Below, piece after piece: positions 1 through 7,956 of a stretch of 12,071 nucleotides of DNA. Position 1 is the stretch's first letter. Each line of letters opens with the position of its first letter. A program made the position numbers and the translations under genes. Below the pieces are notes generated by a model, which saw nothing but the letters and a program-made list of their open reading frames with translations, was not told the DNA's origin and searched no databases. Source of the stretch: Nitrosomonas sp. (GTDB taxonomy: Bacteria > Pseudomonadota > Gammaproteobacteria > Burkholderiales > Nitrosomonadaceae); contig JAJFJI010000060.1 in assembly GCA_021774205.1 (NCBI GenBank), forward strand, positions 1 to 12,071, given 5' to 3'.

Positions 1-122
1 ATTAATATGGTTGCTTTATCGTTATACTTTTTAATTCTGAGCCGTTGATAAGTGTTATAAGTAAAGAAAAAGTATTAATTTTTGAATTTGAAACTTTATG
101 TTTTTTTAATGGATAAATTGTT

Positions 123-1076
123 ATGGCTGATTCTGATAAAAAGAATGAAAATTGGGAAAAAGAGGTGTTGGAAAAGCTTGCGTTTTCTTCTATCAGAGAG
201 CAGCGACGTACACGTCGCTGGGGGATTTTTTTTAAATCGCTAACATTTTTATATCTGTTTATCCTTTTGTTTCTTGCAATGGGATGGATAGGAAGTTCTG
301 GGATGAAAATTACTGATAAACATACTGCGCTTGTGGATCTTCAGGGCATGCTAATGTCAGATAGCATTAGTAGCGCTGAAAATATTAATGCAAGCTTACG
401 TGATGCTTTCAACGATCAAAATACGCAAGGCGTGATTTTGCGAATCAATAGTCCTGGTGGCAGCCCGGTGCAGGCAGGGTACATTAATGATGAAATCCTT
501 CGTTTGCGTTCAATTAATCCTGACATTCCTTTATATGCTGTAGTCGGGGATATTTGCGCTTCGGGAGGTTACTATGTTGCCGCTGCTGCTGATAAGATTT
601 TTGTTGATAAGGCAAGCCTAGTTGGTTCCATTGGCGTTATGTTAGATGGCTTCGGTTTTACCGAAACGTTAGAAAAACTCGGTATCGAGCGTCGTTTACT
701 TACCGCAGGTGAAAGCAAAGGTTTTCTTGACCCTTTTTCGCCAATTGACACCAAACAAAAAGAGCACGCCCAAAATATGCTGGCAGAAATCCATGATCAA
801 TTTGTCTCGGTGGTGCGGCATGGTCGTGGTGATCGCTTAAAAGACATCCCGGAAATTTTTAGTGGTATTGTCTGGACGGGTGAGAAAAGTATTGAATTAG
901 GATTAGCTGATGCGTTGGGTAGTGTTGATTATGTGGCACGTGAAATTATTAAAGCTGAAGCTATTGTTGACTTTACCGCAAAACAAGGGTTGGCTGAACG
1001 TTTTGCTAAACGGTTCGGTCAAGTTATTATTAATGTATTCGGCGGAACAGAGAGCAACTTAATGCTACATAGATAG
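123..1076 (+). CDS. sppA: Signal peptide peptidase SppA-type membrane serine protease (peptidase family S49)
   Basis: Members of this family cut remnant signal peptides and other short peptides within or next to the inner membrane, using a Ser/Lys dyad. The 317-residue length fits the short, single-domain (36K) form rather than the double-length E. coli protein. After a charged N-terminus of about 33 residues there is one hydrophobic segment (about 34-56), which would anchor the protein with the protease domain in the periplasm. Visible motifs are NSPGGS (109-114), the nucleophile context ASGGYY with Ser147, and GSIGVM (168-173). The probable general-base lysine is Lys199 in GESKGF. The start is the first in-frame ATG after upstream stops; the ribosome binding site is weak (GGA about 9 bases upstream). 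It converges on the porin gene and no operon partner lies inside the window. The family call is firm; the natural substrate is unknown. Confidence 0.93.
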   Translation: MADSDKKNENWEKEVLEKLAFSSIREQRRTRRWGIFFKSLTFLYLFILLFLAMGWIGSSGMKITDKHTALVDLQGMLMSDSISSAENINASLRDAFNDQNTQGVILRINSPGGSPVQAGYINDEILRLRSINPDIPLYAVVGDICASGGYYVAAAADKIFVDKASLVGSIGVMLDGFGFTETLEKLGIERRLLTAGESKGFLDPFSPIDTKQKEHAQNMLAEIHDQFVSVVRHGRGDRLKDIPEIFSGIVWTGEKSIELGLADALGSVDYVAREIIKAEAIVDFTAKQGLAERFAKRFGQVIINVFGGTESNLMLHR

Positions 1077-1105
1077 CGGGTGTATGTATCATATGCTGTT
1101 GTTAC

Positions 1106-1143
1106 TTATCGGCCAGAAAAGTTTTATATTTTCTGACCGATAA
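1106..1143. terminator. Hairpin between convergent sppA and porin genes, possible bidirectional terminator
   Basis: A 15-base arm at 1106-1120 (TTATCGGCCAGAAAA) pairs with 1129-1143 with a single mismatch, leaving an 8-base AT-rich loop. It sits 30 bases after the sppA stop and 43 bases after the porin stop on the opposite strand, where a shared terminator would be expected. The A and T runs lie inside the stem and no clean U tract follows on either strand. It may therefore stabilise the 3' ends rather than act as a classic intrinsic terminator. Confidence 0.55.
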
Positions 1144-1185
1144 ACTGCACTAATCAATCGCTGAAGTAGCTAAACCATATTGATA

Positions 1186-2667
1186 TTAGTACTTCCATTG
1201 AAGTTGAAAACGCATAATATTTGCATTTTTTACTTGCTCCAAGGTTTTGACATTGGTTCTGTCCATGTTTGAGTAGGCGACCGTCAACTCAATTTCAGGC
1301 CTGATTTGCCACTCAACACCAGACTCTATCTCTCTTACTTTGCTTAATGGCGCATTTGTTGTGAATTTTTCGGCGCCATCGTAAGTTTGCCACTTTATGT
1401 AAGGAATCCAGCTACCCCAGGCGTTATCGATTTTATACATGGCTTGAACATAACCGCCATTGATATCACCCGATTCAATTACGGTGCGATCAGCACTGAG
1501 TTGCGGTGATTTTCCCCAGTTCCATTCTGTTTGGAAACCGAAAGGTTGAGGATAAAGTATGGCATGAAGACCAATGCGTTCATCTCGATAACCACTTTTG
1601 TTAAAAGTTGGGGCAGTGAGAATGTCAGCCCCGTTATTGGTGCCGACAGTTGGAACAAAACGGCCGGTATAGCCGAAAACACCAGTTTCAAAAATCTGCC
1701 CATTCGAAAATTCGAATGGGTAAGTAACCCGTGCAGCAAAGTGGACATTTTCATTTAGGTCGTGTTCATTAATGCCCTGTCCATCGTAAACTCCAAAACC
1801 AATCACGCCATAATCGCCGGATCCTTTAAGATTTTTGCTTAGGAAACTAAATCGTTTTTGAATATGTTCTGGTGTCCAGTAAAAAAACACCCCTGTATCA
1901 CGTTCGTTGCGAATCCCGCTACTCAATGCATCCGCACGTTCAAAGGCTACTCGATTTCGACTTGACTGAAGTATTTCAAAACTGTTGGGAATCTTGGATA
2001 AGCCCGGTCGGATACGAAATTCTCTCTTTTTGTCGAAAAAGATATCGCCATACATGTCACGTACTTTAACATTACCACTCGCAAATTCTGTTTGCATATA
2101 GATCTTTAAATGATCAGTTATATCACCCGAAAAGACCAGACGGGCTCGGCGAATATTGAAATTGGTATCTTCTTCGATACCTTTGTCACCTGGAGATGAA
2201 AGATCTTTATAATCTCCCGATATACCCTCATTATAGCGAAACTGCGTATACCCACCGATTTTAAAACTGTCATACCATTTTTTTTCATCCTTTTTAGTAG
2301 GTTCTGTTTTTTCAGTTTCCTGATCTTGTTGCTCAGCAACCATGACTTCATTTTGTTGTTCCTCAATACGCGTTTCAATAGCCTTGAGTTCTTCTATTTT
2401 TTTATCAAGTTTGGTATCGAGTTCTTTCAATTCTTCCGTAGAATGTGCAGTTTCAACTTCTTCGACTTGTTTGAATTTTCCCAATTTGACCCGGTTCTTG
2501 CCGGGTGTCGTATACACCTGATTGGTTTCTGGGTCTACATATAGAACCAGCGCTTGTGCCGGGATTGCAGTGCCACATATTAGTGTTAGCATGATGAGTG
2601 GCAACGCAGTGGGTTTGCTTTTGCCGACTGTATAGTGACTGGTCGGAAAGTCTTCAAATAGCTTCAT
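1186..2667 (-). CDS. Phosphate-selective porin O/P-type outer-membrane channel (OprP/OprO family)
   Basis: This 493-residue protein is predicted to form an outer-membrane beta barrel for anion uptake, most likely phosphate or polyphosphate. It has a signal peptide with an unusually long polar n-region, a hydrophobic core at about 21-34 and a likely cleavage after AQA at residue 39. A short polar domain (about 40-66) follows, then a charged Glu/Lys-rich stretch with coiled-coil character (about 67-115). The barrel starts near residue 133 (FKIGGYTQFRYN) and contains the family-typical FNIRRARLVFSGDI (170-183). It ends in an aromatic residue (QLQWKY), as outer-membrane proteins do for Bam recognition. 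The start has a good GGAGG four bases upstream. A Pho box lies just upstream, which supports a phosphate-related role. Substrate specificity is inferred from family and regulation, not seen directly; another anion is possible. Confidence 0.88.
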   Translation of the reverse strand: MKLFEDFPTSHYTVGKSKPTALPLIMLTLICGTAIPAQALVLYVDPETNQVYTTPGKNRVKLGKFKQVEEVETAHSTEELKELDTKLDKKIEELKAIETRIEEQQNEVMVAEQQDQETEKTEPTKKDEKKWYDSFKIGGYTQFRYNEGISGDYKDLSSPGDKGIEEDTNFNIRRARLVFSGDITDHLKIYMQTEFASGNVKVRDMYGDIFFDKKREFRIRPGLSKIPNSFEILQSSRNRVAFERADALSSGIRNERDTGVFFYWTPEHIQKRFSFLSKNLKGSGDYGVIGFGVYDGQGINEHDLNENVHFAARVTYPFEFSNGQIFETGVFGYTGRFVPTVGTNNGADILTAPTFNKSGYRDERIGLHAILYPQPFGFQTEWNWGKSPQLSADRTVIESGDINGGYVQAMYKIDNAWGSWIPYIKWQTYDGAEKFTTNAPLSKVREIESGVEWQIRPEIELTVAYSNMDRTNVKTLEQVKNANIMRFQLQWKY

Positions 2668-2696
2668 TTAGCCTCCGAGTGAAATTTCGAAGGCAA

Positions 2697-2729
2697 GGAT
2701 ATTACAAAAATGTTACAGAATTATGACAT
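2697..2729 (-). promoter_or_regulatory. Pho box (PhoB binding site) upstream of the porin gene
   Basis: Read on the minus strand, three consecutive 11-base units occur: ATGTCATAATT (2729-2719), CTGTAACATTT (2718-2708) and TTGTAATATCC (2707-2697). The first 18 bases match the enterobacterial Pho box consensus CTGTCATA(A/T)A(A/T)CTGT(A/C)A(C/T) at 16 of 18 positions. A possible -10 element TAATAT at 2704-2699 starts 25 bases after the first unit, similar to the arrangement at E. coli phoA. It lies about 30-60 bases upstream of the porin ATG. Binding by PhoB is inferred. Confidence 0.7.
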
Positions 2730-2809
2730 GCATATAATTATGAAACGTATGTTGCTTATAGTCCATTATCCTTTTATTTAGGGGGATATTATTTGGCTTA
2801 GGTGGCGCG

Positions 2810-3718
2810 CTATCTGAGAAAATTTGGCGCTAAAATTTCTTCAAGTGTCCGTTTAACACCTGTTTGCCAGGTAGGTAGATTTAAGCTAAAAGTATTGTGT
2901 AACTTATGGGTATTCAGCCGCGAGTTAAGTGGCCGTTTTGCGGGGGCAGGAAAAGTTTTACTGAGTACGGGTAATGTGGTTTCAGGTTTTAATTTGAGAT
3001 GAAATTTTTCTTTTTTGGCAAAGTCAAAGATTAAATTGGCATAACCGTGCCATGAGGTTTCTCCGCTGGCAACTAAGTGATAGATTCCTGATAGCGTAGG
3101 TTGATGCAATGCTGCACGGATTGTGTGTGCAGTAATATCTGCCAGCAGATCTGCTCCCGTGGGTGCGCCAATTTGGTCATCGATAATATTAAGGTGATCA
3201 CGATCTTGGGCCAGTCGAAGCATAGTTTTAATAAAATTGTTACCGTGTGCAGCATAAACCCAACTAGTACGAAAAATGAGATGAAGACAATTAGAAGCGT
3301 TAATGAACTGTTCACCTTCTAATTTTGTTTTTCCGTAGATATTCAGGGGGGCAGTGGAATCTGTTTCTACTTTGGGGTACTTGCCGCTGCCATCAAACAC
3401 ATAGTCAGTCGAATAATGAATGAGCCATGCATTATTTCGCTTCGCTTCTTTCGCCAATACATCAGGGGCGAGTGCATTGATGAGGTAGGCTAATTCTTGC
3501 TCACTTTCGGCTTTATCTACTGCGGTATAGGCGGCGGCATTAACGATGGCATCTGGCGTAACCGTACGCACCGTTTTTGCGATGCCATTTAAATCAGTTA
3601 AGTCGCCACATAATTCTGTGCTGTCCCTGCTAAGTGCGATCAATTCGCCAAGTGGTGCGAGACTGCGTTGAAGTTCCCAGCCTACTTGGCCCTTTTTTCC
3701 AAATAGCAAAATTTTCAT
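2810..3718 (-). CDS. rfbD: dTDP-4-dehydrorhamnose reductase
   Basis: This enzyme carries out the last step of dTDP-L-rhamnose synthesis, reducing dTDP-4-keto-L-rhamnose with NAD(P)H in the cytoplasm. The product feeds O-antigen, exopolysaccharide or glycan assembly. Counting from the chosen start, the protein has 302 residues. It opens with the Rossmann motif GKKGQVG, followed by NAAAYTAVDKAE, STDYVFDG, the catalytic YGKTK (YxxxK) and the RmlD-typical RPLNSRL near the C-terminus. Two starts are possible: ATG at 3727, directly after the rfbB stop, and ATG at 3718. I chose 3718 because family members begin MKILLFG. Neither has a clear ribosome binding site, so translation is probably coupled to rfbB. 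Neighbours are rfbB upstream and the porin downstream. Confidence 0.93.
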   Translation of the reverse strand: MKILLFGKKGQVGWELQRSLAPLGELIALSRDSTELCGDLTDLNGIAKTVRTVTPDAIVNAAAYTAVDKAESEQELAYLINALAPDVLAKEAKRNNAWLIHYSTDYVFDGSGKYPKVETDSTAPLNIYGKTKLEGEQFINASNCLHLIFRTSWVYAAHGNNFIKTMLRLAQDRDHLNIIDDQIGAPTGADLLADITAHTIRAALHQPTLSGIYHLVASGETSWHGYANLIFDFAKKEKFHLKLKPETTLPVLSKTFPAPAKRPLNSRLNTHKLHNTFSLNLPTWQTGVKRTLEEILAPNFLR

Positions 3719-3727
3719 AAAGTGCAT

Positions 3728-4783
3728 TCATTGTTGGTTTGGTTTTTTCTTAGTCGAATCCCTGTAAGCGCCCGATTGAACGTCACTGATCCAATCCTGA
3801 TTGTTCAAGTACCACTGGATAGTTTTACGGATACCTGTTTCAAATGTTTCAACTGGCTTCCAGTTAAGGTTACGTTCCATTTTATTTGCATTAATCGCGT
3901 AGCGGCGATCATGGCCTGGGCGATCCGTTACGTAAGTTACCAACTTGTGATAATTAGCGTTGGGCTTAAATGTTTCCAGTAATTTGCAGATGGTATTAAC
4001 AATGTCAATATTTGCTTTTTCATTCCAACCACCAATATTATAGGTTTCTCCTGGTGTTCCTGCTTCCAGAACATGACGGATGGCGTTGCAATGGTCTGAG
4101 ACATAGAGCCAATCACGAATCTGTTGGCCGTCTCCATAGACAGGCAAAGGTTTGCCTGCCAATGCATTCACGATCATCAGTGGTATCAATTTTTCAGGGA
4201 ACTGATAGGGCCCATAATTATTAGAGCAGTGGGTGGTAAGTACCGGCAGACCATAGGTGTGATGATAGGCCCGTACGAGGTGGTCACTAGATGCTTTGCT
4301 GGCTGAGTAGGGGCTGTTAGGTTCAAAACGATGCGCTTCGGTAAAGGCGGGTGCATCTTTATCCAGAGAACCATAAACCTCATCAGTAGAGACATGAAAA
4401 AAACGGAAGTTTTGTTTAACGGTTTTATTGTCCTGTTGATTCCAATAAGCGCGTACAGACTCCAGTAACTGGAAAGTACCAACGATGTTCGTTTGAATAA
4501 AGGCACTCGGGCCATTAATGGAGCGATCAACATGACTTTCGGCGGCAAAGTTGATAATCGCCCGTGGTTGGTATTGCGTTAGTATTCTTGATATTAATGC
4601 TGAGTCACTGATATCACCGTGTGCAAATATATGTCTTGGGTCTCCAGAAAGCGTGGTGAGGTTTTGTTCATTTCCCGCATAAGTTAGTTTGTCAAGATTA
4701 ACAATTTTTTCATCGGATTGTTTTAGCCAGTCCAATACAAAATTTGCACCAATAAAACCAGCGCCACCAGTTACCAGAATCAT
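3728..4783 (-). CDS. rfbB: dTDP-glucose 4,6-dehydratase
   Basis: It converts dTDP-glucose to dTDP-4-keto-6-deoxyglucose with tightly bound NAD+, the second step of dTDP-rhamnose synthesis. The 351-residue length is normal for this extended short-chain dehydrogenase. Visible motifs are GGAGFIG (6-12), the catalytic STDEVYG with Thr133-Asp134-Glu135, YSASK (Tyr159, Lys163), CSNNYGPYQ (186-194), and DRPGHDRRY (287-295), which contacts the nucleotide sugar. The start has a strong AGGAG six bases upstream. The stop is immediately followed by the rfbD ATG, so the two form a transcription unit. The companion genes rfbA and rfbC are not in the window. The 177-base gap before tilS may hold its promoter, but I found no convincing -35/-10 pair. 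Confidence 0.96.
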   Translation of the reverse strand: MILVTGGAGFIGANFVLDWLKQSDEKIVNLDKLTYAGNEQNLTTLSGDPRHIFAHGDISDSALISRILTQYQPRAIINFAAESHVDRSINGPSAFIQTNIVGTFQLLESVRAYWNQQDNKTVKQNFRFFHVSTDEVYGSLDKDAPAFTEAHRFEPNSPYSASKASSDHLVRAYHHTYGLPVLTTHCSNNYGPYQFPEKLIPLMIVNALAGKPLPVYGDGQQIRDWLYVSDHCNAIRHVLEAGTPGETYNIGGWNEKANIDIVNTICKLLETFKPNANYHKLVTYVTDRPGHDRRYAINANKMERNLNWKPVETFETGIRKTIQWYLNNQDWISDVQSGAYRDSTKKKPNQQ

Positions 4784-4960
4784 TCTAATCTCCTAAGCAT
4801 TCGAATTTTTTATGTAACTGTTCAGATTGTCCATAAAATTTGTCTGTTCAATGCGCAAAATGTGAGTTTACACGTATAAATGATCATCTTGTAACGCGGA
4901 ATGACGGATTTTAGGGATAATCTGAATAGTTACTATTTTATTTACATTTAGCTTGAATTA

Positions 4961-6313
4961 TTAATTAGGTTCCCATGTGGGTACCAATCCAGTTTCTCCT
5001 GGTGTTGTCTGAAATTCACATTCAATGCCAATACCCGGTACCCAGACCAGCTGTTCTCCGCTAAATAATAGTGGTAGTGCATTACGCTCCCAGGGGGGAA
5101 TCAATGCTTCTTGGAATAGGTTTTTCAGTCTGCGGCGTGGCCGCTTGCAATCGGGACGGAAACGTTCGCCGCCAGAACGTAATCGGATTGTGACTAGATT
5201 TTTGTTCAATTTTTCAAGATCTATCCCGCTGTTTTTGTTATGTGAAAATTTAATTGAACCGTTTAATTGGTTCAGTACCAGCTGTTTTTCTCCATGCCAG
5301 ATAAACAATGAACCATTATCTGGTATTACCCTTCTGGGTAAAATATTAACGATTCCTTTGTAACAGCGAAACTCGATGTTACCAAAAGGGATATGCAGTT
5401 TTGTATCGGTACCCACAGTCAATAGCTGCTGAAGTATATCCGCCATCTTTTTGGTGCTGGGTAGGCTTTTTCCTTGTTGTGAGAGTGTATAACGAAGCAA
5501 ATTTTTTGCGCGAGGGTGGTTCAGTTTACGTAGACATTCAATTTGGAGTTTTCCCTCGGTCATACATTTCCGGTTGTCCAGTTCTGCCAGTTCATCTAAA
5601 AGATGCGATGCTTCTGCAAGATGCTGGCTGGCACGTAAAAAAGTTTTTTGATAGGTGGGATAGCGTTTTTTTAGTAGAGGAAAAATTTCATGGCGCAGAA
5701 AATTTCGGTCGAAGGTAATATTTTCGTTACTCTCGTCATTTATCCAGTTTAGTTTCTTTTCCTTCGCATATTGCTGAATACTGCTACGTGATACATCCAG
5801 CATCGGACGTAGAATTTGGGGTGCTTTATCTGATTCTTGCTTTCTTGCAACAGGCATGGCTGCAAGTCCACGTGTGCCCGCACCACGTAATAACTGCAGT
5901 AGTAATGTTTCTGCCTGATCATCCTGATGTTGTCCCAGCACCACATAATCAGCTAGTAAGTGATTAAATACTTGGTAACGTGCATGCCTGGCGGTAGCCT
6001 CGAGACTGATGCCAGGTTCTTTTCTGATTTTTAAATGCGTGATGGTAATCGGAATATGTAAAGTGTTGCAGAGATTGCAGCAGAATTTACACCATTGACC
6101 TGCGTTTTGACTGATACCATGATCAACATGAACTGCAGACAGTGTAAATTGCATGGGTTTAGACAAAGAATTTAGCATGTCTAGTAGTACAATTGAATCA
6201 ATTCCGCCGCTTAATGCGACGATAACATGATTATCCTGCTTAATATAAGTACTGAGTACCGTTTTGGTTGAATCAAAGATGTTATTCGATTTTGGCTTCC
6301 TTAAATGTGCCAT
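4961..6313 (-). CDS. tilS: tRNA(Ile)-lysidine synthase
   Basis: TilS attaches lysine to cytidine 34 of the CAU-anticodon isoleucine tRNA using ATP, so that the tRNA reads AUA and is charged with Ile instead of Met; it is essential in most bacteria. The N-terminal PP-loop ATPase motif SGGIDS is at 35-40. It is followed by VDHGIS (63-68) and the conserved GQHQDDQAET (127-136) with LLRGAGTRGLAAM. The C-terminal TilS domain is visible in RSGGERFRP, RRRLKNLFQ, IPPWER and LVWVPGIGI. The length of 450 residues is typical. The ATG lies inside the end of accA (32-base overlap) with no strong ribosome binding site, suggesting translational coupling; no alternative start exists before the PP-loop. Confidence 0.95.
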   Translation of the reverse strand: MAHLRKPKSNNIFDSTKTVLSTYIKQDNHVIVALSGGIDSIVLLDMLNSLSKPMQFTLSAVHVDHGISQNAGQWCKFCCNLCNTLHIPITITHLKIRKEPGISLEATARHARYQVFNHLLADYVVLGQHQDDQAETLLLQLLRGAGTRGLAAMPVARKQESDKAPQILRPMLDVSRSSIQQYAKEKKLNWINDESNENITFDRNFLRHEIFPLLKKRYPTYQKTFLRASQHLAEASHLLDELAELDNRKCMTEGKLQIECLRKLNHPRAKNLLRYTLSQQGKSLPSTKKMADILQQLLTVGTDTKLHIPFGNIEFRCYKGIVNILPRRVIPDNGSLFIWHGEKQLVLNQLNGSIKFSHNKNSGIDLEKLNKNLVTIRLRSGGERFRPDCKRPRRRLKNLFQEALIPPWERNALPLLFSGEQLVWVPGIGIECEFQTTPGETGLVPTWEPN

Positions 6314-7250
6314 ATCCCATCAATCGCTCAAGGCGATTTTCTAATAGCGTTTCTATGGATTGATCTTGTAGTTTTCTTAACGATTCCTGCAATACGTTTT
6401 TTACCGATTGCATAGTAGCGGGATAGTCTCGATGAGCGCCACCTATTGGTTCTTCAACAATGCCATCAATAAGGTTTAACGATTTTAATCGATCAGCAGT
6501 TATTCCCATGATTTCAGCGGCTTCATCTGCCTTGTCAGCACTTTTCCAGAGAATGGAGGCGCACCCTTCGGGTGAGATGACAGAGTAGGTGGCATATTGC
6601 AGCATCTGAACAACATCGCCAACTGCCACTGCTAGGGCGCCACCCGAACCGCCTTCACCAATAATAATGCAAATCACGGGTACTCTTAATTCCGCAAGCA
6701 CATAAAGATTCCTGCCGATAGCTTCTGACTGGCCGCGTTCTTCTGCATCGATTCCCGGAAAGGCGCCGGGCGTATCTATAAAAGTAAGCACTGGCACAGA
6801 AAATTTTTCTGCTAGGCGCATCAAGCGGAGTGCTTTGCGGTAGCCTTCCGGTTTGGGCATGCCAAAATTACGATGAATTTTTTCTCTGGTATCACGTCCT
6901 TTTTGATGACCAATAACCATAAGGGATTGACCGTTAAATCGCACTAATCCGCCGACAATGGCGTGATCATCAGCAAAATTTCGATCGCCATGAAGTTCTT
7001 CGAAATCAGTAAATAGATGCTCGATATAGTCAAGGGTGTAAGGGCGCTGCGGATGACGTGCGACTTGTGAAATTTGCCAGGGCGATAATTTGGTGTAGAC
7101 GCTCTTGGTAAGCGTCTGGCTTTTTGCTTGCAAACGTGTAATTTCTGCTGAGATGTCCAATGCGGAGTCATCTTGAGCAAAACGTAATTCTTCTATTTTT
7201 GCTTCAAACTCGGCAATATTTTGCTCAAAATCCAGAAAGGTAATTTTCAT
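6282..7250 (-). CDS. accA: Acetyl-CoA carboxylase carboxyltransferase subunit alpha
   Basis: AccA pairs with AccD to form the carboxyltransferase that moves the carboxyl group from biotin-BCCP to acetyl-CoA, giving malonyl-CoA, the committed step of fatty acid synthesis. The open frame extends to 7367, but I place the start at the ATG at 7250 because the family begins MK-TFLDFEQ and the upstream 39 codons look non-coding. This gives 322 residues, the usual length. Conserved stretches include ELHGDR (85-90), HQKGRDT (115-121), IDTPGAFPGI (158-167), the oxyanion-type GEGGSGGALA (198-207) and SPEGCASILWK (226-236). The ribosome binding site is weak. The 3' end overlaps tilS, an arrangement common in betaproteobacteria. 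Transcription diverges from msrB. Confidence 0.96.
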   Translation of the reverse strand: MKITFLDFEQNIAEFEAKIEELRFAQDDSALDISAEITRLQAKSQTLTKSVYTKLSPWQISQVARHPQRPYTLDYIEHLFTDFEELHGDRNFADDHAIVGGLVRFNGQSLMVIGHQKGRDTREKIHRNFGMPKPEGYRKALRLMRLAEKFSVPVLTFIDTPGAFPGIDAEERGQSEAIGRNLYVLAELRVPVICIIIGEGGSGGALAVAVGDVVQMLQYATYSVISPEGCASILWKSADKADEAAEIMGITADRLKSLNLIDGIVEEPIGGAHRDYPATMQSVKNVLQESLRKLQDQSIETLLENRLERLMGYGTFKEAKIE

Positions 7251-7360
7251 GTAGGCTAGATAAAATCCTAAAACCGAGATGATACAGGATTTGGACGGCT
7301 GCCTGCATCCATGATTGCTTTTAACTGGGAAATTTTGCGTACACGTGCAGGAAAAAATTA

Positions 7361-7389
7361 TTGACAAACTAATTTCACGGCGATATGTC
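7361..7389 (+). promoter_or_regulatory. Candidate sigma70-type promoter for the msrB-msrA-cupin cluster
   Basis: A perfect -35 box TTGACA (7361-7366) is followed after 17 bases by TATGTC (7384-7389), a poor -10 match. It lies about 40-65 bases upstream of the msrB ATG in the divergent accA/msrB intergenic region. The position and spacing are right, but the -10 is weak. Confidence 0.4.
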
Positions 7390-7427
7390 TATTGGTATTA
7401 TTTTAAACGCTAACAAAAGGGATTTTT

Positions 7428-7952
7428 ATGAAACGACGCATATTTCTGCAGGGACTCAGTGTGGTTGCATCATTCCCATTGTTCTCCCTTTTTCTATCTG
7501 AGCAAGCTATCATTAACACGGCTCATTCAGCGCCCATTACACCGTTAAATAAACCACATGAAGCGTGGCGAGAATTGTTATCACCAGAGGCATTCCGTGT
7601 GTTATTTGAGGAGGATACTGAACCACCTGGCAGTAGTGTGTTAAATAACGAAACTCGTGATGGAACATATATCTGTGCGGCATGTTACCTTCCTTTGTTT
7701 GAAAGTGCATATAAATACGACAGCGGGACTGGCTGGCCAAGTTTTACGCAACCTATTGCGCAGCATGTCGGAACCAAACGTGATTTTAGGATAATGATTC
7801 CCCGGACTGAGTATCATTGTGTGCGGTGCGGCGGTCACCAAGGCCACATATTTAAGGATGGTCCGCCGCCGCGAAAAGAGCGCTGGTGTAACAACGGCTT
7901 GGCGTTACAATTTATTTTTCTGGGGGATCCTCTTCCAGCGCTCAGGAGCTAA
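7428..7952 (+). CDS. msrB: Exported peptide methionine-(R)-S-oxide reductase MsrB
   Basis: MsrB reduces the R isomer of methionine sulfoxide in proteins. The 174-residue product has an N-terminal extension absent from cytoplasmic MsrB. It contains a twin-arginine-like motif (KRRIFLQG, residues 2-9), a hydrophobic stretch to about residue 23 and a possible cleavage after AHSA (32-35), which predicts Tat export to the periplasm. The catalytic domain follows, with structural zinc cysteines Cys83/Cys86 (CAAC) and Cys131/Cys134 (CVRC), SGTGWPSF (99-106), GGHQGHIFKDGP (135-146) and the catalytic Cys154 in RWCNNGLAL. The usual motif is RYCxNSxxL, so Gly replaces Ser here. AGGGA lies five bases before the ATG. 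The stop is four bases before msrA, so the two are almost certainly cotranscribed. The family is firm; the Tat route is inferred. Confidence 0.93.
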   Translation: MKRRIFLQGLSVVASFPLFSLFLSEQAIINTAHSAPITPLNKPHEAWRELLSPEAFRVLFEEDTEPPGSSVLNNETRDGTYICAACYLPLFESAYKYDSGTGWPSFTQPIAQHVGTKRDFRIMIPRTEYHCVRCGGHQGHIFKDGPPPRKERWCNNGLALQFIFLGDPLPALRS

Positions 7953-7956
7953 TCCT

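Noticed and set aside
4784..4960. Promoter for rfbB in the gap before tilS
   Set aside because: A TTGAAC element is present on the minus strand, but no acceptable -10 occurs at 16-18 bases, so I do not report a promoter.
7251..7367. Upstream extension of the accA reading frame (39 more codons)
   Set aside because: The family begins at MK-TFLDFEQ, which matches ATG 7250, and the extension has no recognisable AccA sequence or good ribosome binding site.
7819..7956. Upstream extension of the msrA frame inside msrB
   Set aside because: It overlaps the zinc-binding end of MsrB in another frame, whereas ATG 7957 has AGGAG and starts a clean lipoprotein signal peptide.
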